Shown piece by piece: positions 8,051 to 12,652 of a stretch of 12,652 nt of DNA. Every line of letters begins with the position of its first letter. Position 1 is the stretch's first letter. The stretch is from Lachnospiraceae bacterium (GTDB taxonomy: Bacteria; Bacillota; Clostridia; Lachnospirales; Lachnospiraceae). A program made the translations under genes and the position numbers. The stretch is taken from the NCBI GenBank assembly GCA_900751785.1, contig CAADSM010000045.1:1-12652 (forward strand), written 5' to 3'. The notes beneath the pieces are model-generated. The model saw nothing but the letters and a program-made list of their open reading frames with translations, searched no databases and was not told the origin of the DNA.

Positions 8051-8079
8051 ATTATAACATCTAACAGTAGTGTTAAAAA
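8051..8079 (-). promoter_or_regulatory. Extended -10 promoter for the dnaD-dnaC-prs-kdpDE operon
   Basis: On the minus strand TGTTATAAT gives a consensus -10 TATAAT (8056-8051) with the extended TG one base before it. The -35 position at 17-bp spacing is only TTTTTA (8079-8074), weak, as is usual for extended -10 promoters. The predicted start is near A8044, giving a ~144-nt leader. Confidence 0.65.
8062..8075. promoter_or_regulatory. Operator-like inverted repeat in the promoter spacer
   Basis: TAACAGTAGTGTTA is an inverted repeat (TAACA-N4-TGTTA, 12 of 14 positions symmetric). It lies between the -35 and -10 of the dnaD promoter, and another TAACA is at 8055-8059. A bound repressor here would block polymerase. 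No regulator is known from this sequence. Confidence 0.35.
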
Positions 8080-8088
8080 GCATTTTCT

Positions 8089-8161
8089 GGTGGGTAAATC
8101 CCGCTTTTTTGTAGATAACTCTGTGTAGAAAGTGTGGATAACTTTGCTGCAATATGGATAA
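8089..8161 (-). promoter_or_regulatory. DnaA-box cluster upstream of the dnaD promoter
   Basis: Read on the minus strand against TTATNCACA, the boxes are: 8161-8153 TTATCCATA (1 mismatch), 8141-8133 TTATCCACA (perfect), 8130-8122 TTCTACACA (1), 8118-8110 TTATCTACA (1) and 8097-8089 TTACCCACC (2). All point the same way as dnaD transcription. Start-to-start distances are 20, 11, 12 and 21 bases, near whole helical turns, so the boxes would lie on one face of the DNA. A further opposite-strand candidate, ATTTTCACA, is at 8180-8188. DnaA binding is inferred, not shown. Confidence 0.65.
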
Positions 8162-8201
8162 GTACGGAATTTTTATCAGATTTTCACATGTTGCCTGCCG
8201 G

Positions 8202-9578
8202 TTACCGGATCAGATCCTCGCCTACGGTGACAATGTCGCCGGCGCCCATGGTGATCAGGAGATCTCCCGGCCGGCAGTTTTCCTTTAAGAAGGACTCGAT
8301 CTCGGCAAAGCTTGGGAAATAATGTGAATCTGTCCCGAGCTTTGCGGCTTCCTCTGCAAGGTCAGCGGAAGAGATCCCCAGCGTATCCGTCTCTCTTGCG
8401 GCGTAGATATCGGCCAGGACGAGATGGTCTGCGTGGGAGAGCGCCTCGGCGAACTCGTGGAAGAAAGCTTTCGTTCGTGTATAAGTGTGAGGCTGGAATA
8501 CACACCACACGCTGTTGTGCGGATAGTGCTGCGCAGCCTTGAGCGTCGCTTTGATTTCTGTCGGGTGATGCGCGTAGTCGTCTACTACCGTCACGCCGTT
8601 GAAAGTTCCCTTGTATTCGAAACGGCGGTCGGTGCCGGTGAAGGACAGGAGTCCTTTTTTGATGGTATCCATCGGTATGTCGAGAAGCTCGGCCACCGCG
8701 ATGGAAGCCAGCGCATTGGAGACATTGTGGTCGCCTGTTACCGAAAGGGTGATGCGGCCGGCCTTCTCGCCGTGCTTTGCCAGGTTGAAAGAGACATGTC
8801 CTTCTTCATCATAAGAAATGTCTGATGCGCTGTAATCGAAGTCTGCAGAAGGTCCGTATGTGACCACATTGCAGTCGAGTCCCTGGTAGATCTCGGGATA
8901 GTCTGTGATCTCTCCGTTTATGACAAGCGTCCCGTCAGAAGGCAGGAGCGCGGCAAACTGATGGAAAGAATGCCGGATATCCTCCAGATCCTTAAAGAAG
9001 TCAAGATGATCTTCCTCGATGTTGAGGATCACGCTGATCTTCGGGAAAAAGTGGAGAAAGCTGTTCGTATATTCGCAGGCTTCCGTGAGAAATGTCTCGG
9101 AACTGCCGACGCGGATATTGCCTCCGATGGCTTTCAGGATGCCGCCCACAGAGATCGTGGGGTCAACCTTTCCCTCCAGAAGGATGTGCGAGATCATGGA
9201 CGTCGTCGTAGTCTTGCCGTGCGTTCCGGAGACCGCGATCGGTGTGTCATAGTTTTTCATGAGCTGTCCCAGAAGCTCCGCGCGTGTCAGCATCGGGATC
9301 TTGTGCGCGACTGCTTCGATCAGCTCCGGGTTCGTCCTGCTGATCGCAGCTGTATAAACGACACAGTCGATATCGTCTGTGATGTTTTCCGCCTTCTGCC
9401 CGTAACAGATGTGCGCGCCCTCCGATTCAAGCTTTCTGGTCAGGGGGGACTCCTTTGCATCGGAACCGGATACGGTGAATCCTTCCTCGAGAAGTATCTC
9501 TGCAAGTCCGCTCATACTGATGCCGCCGATGCCGATAAAGTGAATGCGGATCGGTTTCTGAAAATCAATCTTATACAT
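8202..9578 (-). CDS. murC: UDP-N-acetylmuramate--L-alanine ligase
   Basis: This cytosolic ligase uses ATP to add L-alanine to UDP-MurNAc, the first step of peptidoglycan stem-peptide synthesis. At 458 residues it has normal length. Motifs in order: the UDP-binding Rossmann start HFIGIGGISMSG (13-24), VVYTAAI (73-79), the ATP loop GTHGKTTT (118-125), NIEEDHLDFF (186-195), the GDHNVSNALA helix (282-291), DDYAHHPTE (333-341, with the HHP that is characteristic of MurC) and FQPHTYTR (361-368). The C-terminus MGAGDIVTVGEDL is also typical. The start ATG 9578 is preceded by an AAAAGGGG ribosome site at about 9 bases. No convincing terminator directly follows the stop; CCGG-TTA-CCGG at 8198-8208 is only a 4-bp stem. 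Read-through toward dnaD is therefore possible up to the hairpin at 8001-8037. Confidence 0.97.
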   Translation of the reverse strand: MYKIDFQKPIRIHFIGIGGISMSGLAEILLEEGFTVSGSDAKESPLTRKLESEGAHICYGQKAENITDDIDCVVYTAAISRTNPELIEAVAHKIPMLTRAELLGQLMKNYDTPIAVSGTHGKTTTTSMISHILLEGKVDPTISVGGILKAIGGNIRVGSSETFLTEACEYTNSFLHFFPKISVILNIEEDHLDFFKDLEDIRHSFHQFAALLPSDGTLVINGEITDYPEIYQGLDCNVVTYGPSADFDYSASDISYDEEGHVSFNLAKHGEKAGRITLSVTGDHNVSNALASIAVAELLDIPMDTIKKGLLSFTGTDRRFEYKGTFNGVTVVDDYAHHPTEIKATLKAAQHYPHNSVWCVFQPHTYTRTKAFFHEFAEALSHADHLVLADIYAARETDTLGISSADLAEEAAKLGTDSHYFPSFAEIESFLKENCRPGDLLITMGAGDIVTVGEDLIR

Positions 9579-9654
9579 TATACAATGCCCCTTTTTCTAT
9601 CTTTCTATTTAAAAATTTAAAGCAGTTTAGTCATAAAGTTGTCTCGTCTTTTAT

Positions 9655-9683
9655 ATTATACTATATATGGTAAAAATTAAAAG
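9655..9683 (-). promoter_or_regulatory. Probable murC promoter
   Basis: Minus-strand TATAAT at 9660-9655 lies about 80 bases before the murC start in AT-rich DNA. No good -35 is seen at 16-18 bp spacing (CTTTTA at best), so this rests mainly on the -10 match and its position. Confidence 0.45.
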
Positions 9684-9693
9684 AAGTTCTTTT
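9679..9693. promoter_or_regulatory. 15-bp palindrome between divergent murC and glgC
   Basis: AAAAGAA and TTCTTTT flank a single G. The palindrome overlaps the expected -35 of the murC promoter and lies upstream of the glgC promoter. It could be an operator, but the A/T-rich arms may also arise by chance. Confidence 0.3.
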
Positions 9694-9747
9694 TGTCTGA
9701 ATTTCACAAAAAGCAGAAAAAAAACGAATAAAAATTGTAAAAAATTA

Positions 9748-9775
9748 TTTGCTAAAGAGAAATATATGGTATAAT
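9748..9775 (+). promoter_or_regulatory. Extended -10 promoter of the glgC-glgD-spoVG operon
   Basis: TGGTATAAT (9767-9775) gives a perfect -10 with the extended TG. The upstream TTTGCT at 9748-9753 is a weak -35 with 16-bp spacing. It ends 31 bases before the glgC ATG, which has its own GAGG ribosome site at 9796-9799. Confidence 0.7.
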
Positions 9776-9806
9776 GAATGAAACCAACTAGAAATGAGGT
9801 GACGCA

Positions 9807-11081
9807 ATGTTTAAAAAGGAAATGATTGCCATGCTGTTGGCGGGCGGACAGGGCAGTCGTCTGGGAGTTCTTACTGCAAAAGTCGCAAAACCTGCGGTGG
9901 CTTTTGGCGGTAAGTACCGTATTATTGATTTTCCGCTTAGTAACTGTATTAATTCAGGGATCGATACTGTAGGAGTATTGACACAGTATCAGCCTTTGCG
10001 TCTGAACACACATATCGGGATCGGCATTCCGTGGGATCTGGATCGGAACGTGGGAGGAGTTTCGATTCTGCCGCCCTACGAGAAAAGCTCGAACAGCGAG
10101 TGGTATACGGGAACGGCGAATGCGATCTATCAGAATATGAATTACATGGAGACGTATAATCCGGACTATGTGCTGATCCTGTCGGGTGATCATATTTATA
10201 AGATGGATTATGAAGTGATGCTGGATTATCACAAGGCGAACAAAGCGGATGTTACGATCGCGGCGATGCCGGTTCCTATGGAGGAGGCGAGCCGCTTCGG
10301 GATCGTGGTCACGGACGATGACGGGAAGATCCAGAAGTTTGAAGAGAAGCCGGAGAATCCGAGCAGCAATCTTGCATCGATGGGAATTTACATTTTCAGC
10401 TGGCCGGTGCTCAGAGAAGCGCTCCTGACATTGAAAGATCAGCCGAACTGCGATTTCGGAAAGCATGTCATACCATACTGCCATGAAAAAGGGGACAGGC
10501 TTTTTGCATATGAGTACAACGGCTATTGGAAGGATGTAGGTACGCTCAGCTCTTACTGGGAAGCGAACATGGAGCTGATCGATATCATACCGGAGTTTAA
10601 TCTGTACGAAGAGTTCTGGAAGATTTACACGAACAGCGCGAATATCCCACCTCAGTATATCGCGGAGCAGGGTGTTGTGGACAGATGTATCATAAGCAAT
10701 GGTTCGGAAATATACGGAGAGGTCCACAGTTCAGTGGTCGGAGGCAGTGTGACGGTAGGAAAAGGAAGCGTGGTGCGCGACTCGATCATCATGCAGGGAG
10801 TTACGATCGGAGAGAACTGCGTGATCGATAAGGCGATCATAGCGGAAGACACCGTGATCGGCGACAATGCGGTGATCGGTGTGGGAAGCGAAGTCCCGAA
10901 CAAGATGAAACCGAATATATACAGCGGCGGCCTGGCAACGATCGGAGAAAATTCTGTTATCCCCGCAGGTGTACAGATTGGGAAAAACACCGCGGTCAGC
11001 GGTGTGACGACAATAGAGGATTATCCGGACGGAGTGCTGGCGAGCGGCGAAACATTGATAAAGGCAGGTGACAGAGTATGA
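9807..11081 (+). CDS. glgC: Glucose-1-phosphate adenylyltransferase, catalytic subunit
   Basis: The enzyme makes ADP-glucose from ATP and glucose 1-phosphate, the committed step of bacterial glycogen synthesis. At 424 residues it has normal length. The nucleotidyltransferase domain shows the nucleotide loop [10 protein letters not shown] (10-19), [11 protein letters not shown] (36-46), catalytic D128 in [15 protein letters not shown] (178-182) and YWKDVGT (240-246), whose D243 corresponds to the second metal-binding Asp of GlgC. From about 290 there is a left-handed beta-helix with hexapeptide repeats (for example [22 protein letters not shown]). The stop overlaps the glgD start by 4 bases (ATGA), so the two are translationally coupled, fitting a GlgC-GlgD hetero-oligomer as described in other Firmicutes. 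Confidence 0.97.
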   Translation: MFKKEMIAMLLAGGQGSRLGVLTAKVAKPAVAFGGKYRIIDFPLSNCINSGIDTVGVLTQYQPLRLNTHIGIGIPWDLDRNVGGVSILPPYEKSSNSEWYTGTANAIYQNMNYMETYNPDYVLILSGDHIYKMDYEVMLDYHKANKADVTIAAMPVPMEEASRFGIVVTDDDGKIQKFEEKPENPSSNLASMGIYIFSWPVLREALLTLKDQPNCDFGKHVIPYCHEKGDRLFAYEYNGYWKDVGTLSSYWEANMELIDIIPEFNLYEEFWKIYTNSANIPPQYIAEQGVVDRCIISNGSEIYGEVHSSVVGGSVTVGKGSVVRDSIIMQGVTIGENCVIDKAIIAEDTVIGDNAVIGVGSEVPNKMKPNIYSGGLATIGENSVIPAGVQIGKNTAVSGVTTIEDYPDGVLASGETLIKAGDRV

Positions 11082-12196
11082 GAGCGGTGGGTATTATCTT
11101 AGCAGGCGGCAACAGCCGGAGGATGAAGGAACTGACATCGAAGCGTGCGGCTGCGGCGATGCCGGTTGCGGGAAGCTACAGGGCGATCGATTTCGCGCTC
11201 AGCAATATGACAAATTCTCATATTCAGAAAGTCGCAGTCCTGACACAGTATAATGCCCGTTCCCTGAACGAGCATCTGAACTCCTCAAAATGGTGGGATT
11301 TCGGAAGAAAGCAGGGCGGTCTGTACGTGTTCACCCCGACGATCACTGCTGACAACGGCTACTGGTACAGAGGAACAGCGGATGCTATTTATCAGAATCT
11401 GGACTTCCTCAGAAAATGTCATGAGCCGTACGTGATCATAACGTCGGGCGACGCAGTTTATAAGCTGGATTATAACAAAGTGCTGGAATATCATATCGCA
11501 AAGAAAGCGGATATCACAGTCGTGTGCAAGGAACTGGAACCCGGCGATGATGCGACCAGGTTCGGAACGGTCCGCATGAATGAGTCCAGCAGGATCGAAG
11601 AGTTTGAAGAAAAGCCGATGGTCGCGCATTCCCAGACTGTCTCCACCGGCATTTATGTCATCCGCAGGAGACAGCTCATCGATCTGGTAGAACACTGTGC
11701 GGAAGAAGAAAGACATGATTTTGTAAATGATATTCTGATTCGGTACAAGAATCTGAAAAAGATATACGGGTACAAGATAAGCAGCTATTGGAGCAACATA
11801 GCGACTGTGGATGCATATTACCGGACAAACATGGATTTCCTGAAGCCGGAGGTGCGGAATTACTTTTTCAGAGAGCTTCCGAGTGTATATTCCAAGGTGA
11901 GCGACCAGCCGCCGGCAAAATACAATCCGGGTGCGGTCGTGAAGAACAGCCTTGTCGGAAGCGGAAGTATCATTAACGGTACGATAGAAAACTCCGTCAT
12001 CTTTAAAAAGGTATTTGTCGGAAATAACTGTGTGATCAAAAACTCGATCATTCTGAATGATGTATATCTCGGAGACAATACATACATCGAAAACTGTATC
12101 GTCGAGAGCCGGGATACGATCAGGGCAAATACAAGGCATGTGGGCGAGAATGGTGTGAAAGTTGTAGTTGAGAAAAACGAACGATATGCATTATGA
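11078..12196 (+). CDS. glgD: GlgD, non-catalytic/regulatory partner of glucose-1-phosphate adenylyltransferase
   Basis: This is a paralogue of the upstream gene, 372 residues, with the same layout: a nucleotidyltransferase-like domain (1 to ~250) and a beta-helix with hexapeptide repeats (about 285-345). Key sites are degraded. The nucleotide loop reads LAGGNSRRM (8-16) instead of [20 protein letters not shown] becomes [18 protein letters not shown] becomes YWSNIAT (237-243), losing both the Lys and the metal-binding Asp. D125 in [10 protein letters not shown] is kept. This is the known pattern of Firmicute GlgD, which is reported to boost GlgC rather than catalyse. It starts within the end of glgC (ATGA overlap). 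Confidence 0.95.
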   Translation: MRAVGIILAGGNSRRMKELTSKRAAAAMPVAGSYRAIDFALSNMTNSHIQKVAVLTQYNARSLNEHLNSSKWWDFGRKQGGLYVFTPTITADNGYWYRGTADAIYQNLDFLRKCHEPYVIITSGDAVYKLDYNKVLEYHIAKKADITVVCKELEPGDDATRFGTVRMNESSRIEEFEEKPMVAHSQTVSTGIYVIRRRQLIDLVEHCAEEERHDFVNDILIRYKNLKKIYGYKISSYWSNIATVDAYYRTNMDFLKPEVRNYFFRELPSVYSKVSDQPPAKYNPGAVVKNSLVGSGSIINGTIENSVIFKKVFVGNNCVIKNSIILNDVYLGDNTYIENCIVESRDTIRANTRHVGENGVKVVVEKNERYAL

Positions 12197-12244
12197 CCGG
12201 CAGGACCGGAGATGATGCAGAGGGAGAAAGGAGATCAGGAGAGT

Positions 12245-12532
12245 ATGCAGATTACTGATGTGCGCGTACGTAAAGTCGCAAAAGAGGGGAAACTGAAAGC
12301 GGTGGTTTCTATCACCATTGATGATGAATTTGTTGTTCATGACATCAAAGTGATAGAAGGAGAGAAAGGATTATTTATCGCCATGCCGAGCAAGAAGGCA
12401 CTGGACGGCGAGTATCGCGATATTGCTCATCCGATCAATTCAGGCACAAGAGAGAGGATCCAGACAACGATCCTTGAGAAGTACGAGGAATCTCTGGCAG
12501 AGGAACCGGAAGCGGTCGTTGATGAGATGTGA
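12245..12532 (+). CDS. spoVG: SpoVG family nucleic-acid-binding regulator
   Basis: This small regulator of 95 residues is at the family's usual length (just under 100). Family features are the N-terminus [11 protein letters not shown], a central [20 protein letters not shown] strand region, [15 protein letters not shown] and a C-terminal helix [15 protein letters not shown], then a short acidic tail. SpoVG binds RNA/DNA and affects septation, sporulation and virulence genes in various Firmicutes. The frame could start at 12212, but ATG 12245 matches the conserved N-terminus and has AAAGGAG (12227-12233) upstream. It follows glgD by 48 bases with no terminator between, so it is likely in the glg operon. 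Confidence 0.95.
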   Translation: MQITDVRVRKVAKEGKLKAVVSITIDDEFVVHDIKVIEGEKGLFIAMPSKKALDGEYRDIAHPINSGTRERIQTTILEKYEESLAEEPEAVVDEM

Positions 12533-12652
12533 CAGGATAACGATCCAGAAAAGATAACTGAATATGGAAGAAAATGGCTGGGGGGGCGGAGAAAACCGGG
12601 GGGGTTCGCCCGGGGGCCTCCGCGGGAGCGGGGGGGCCGGGCGGGCAGCGAG
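12533..12652. other. Downstream of spoVG, ending in a G-run tail (suspected contig-end artefact)
   Basis: Bases 12533-12579 are ordinary AT-rich sequence with no hairpin that I can see. From 12580 the composition jumps to about 85% GC (62 of 73 bases), with runs of 7 G at 12580-12586, 12598-12604 and 12630-12636 and shorter runs between. No reading frame or terminator is supported. Confidence 0.6.

Noticed and set aside
7901..8152. 84-residue N-terminal extension of the dnaD-like protein from 8152
   Set aside because: The stretch covers the promoter, terminator-like hairpin and DnaA boxes, has no family resemblance, and the normal winged-helix start with a ribosome site is at 7900.
8089..8188. 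Chromosomal replication origin at the DnaA-box cluster
   Set aside because: No dnaA, dnaN or rpmH nearby and no clear AT-rich unwinding repeats beside the boxes; a promoter control site is the simpler reading.
8198..8208. CCGG-TTA-CCGG hairpin as the murC terminator
   Set aside because: Only a 4-bp stem with no U-tract, and it overlaps the murC stop codon.
12100..12244. Sigma-H promoter for spoVG as in B. subtilis
   Set aside because: The end of glgD has AAGGCATG and GAGAATGG, but they do not fit the sigma-H -35/-10 consensus and spacing, so I do not call it.
12212..12244. Upstream ATG for spoVG at 12212
   Set aside because: It adds an 11-residue segment unlike SpoVG, and the AAAGGAG ribosome site lies downstream of it, serving 12245.

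Overview
The window looks like a chromosomal segment, about half GC, from a spore-lineage Clostridia bacterium, most likely a Lachnospiraceae-type Firmicute. This is inferred from four things. The RNA polymerase beta' subunit lacks the large trigger-loop insertion typical of Gram-negatives. There is a DnaD/DnaB-type primosome protein next to a DnaI/DnaC-type helicase loader. A GlgC/GlgD pair is followed by SpoVG. The PRPP synthase is a long (394 aa), clostridial-looking version. No mobile element, CRISPR array, rRNA or tRNA was found.

Layout. Bases 1-2743 (+) hold the C-terminal three quarters of rpoC, cut by the window edge. It ends at a perfect 40-bp palindrome that serves as a terminator for both strands. 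A block of minus-strand genes then reads from 9578 down to 2836: murC, (a ~300-bp regulatory gap), dnaD-like, dnaC/dnaI-like, prs, a short KdpD-like histidine kinase and a KdpE-like response regulator. From dnaD onward the spacing is tight (19-nt gap, 28-nt overlap, 22-nt gap, 6-nt gap), so these five genes probably form one operon. A 228-bp AT-rich gap separates divergent murC from the plus-strand operon glgC-glgD-spoVG (9807-12532). The final ~70 bases are an abnormal G-run tail that looks like a contig-end artefact.

How the genes work together. The minus-strand operon joins helicase loading (DnaD, DnaC), PRPP supply for nucleotides (Prs) and a two-component system whose sensor has lost the usual KdpD N-terminal sensing region; no kdpFABC is visible. 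The plus-strand operon encodes the ADP-glucose pyrophosphorylase pair for glycogen synthesis, plus the RNA/DNA-binding regulator SpoVG.

The most interesting region is 7901-8201, upstream of dnaD. It has a cluster of DnaA-box-like 9-mers (one perfect), all in the same orientation and spaced near whole helical turns. These sit directly upstream of an extended -10 promoter. A terminator-like hairpin lies only ~8-44 nt into the predicted transcript, followed by further pairing elements in a ~144-nt leader. This suggests that the helicase-loader operon is controlled by DnaA and by transcription attenuation. All of this comes from reading the sequence by eye; no database search was run.
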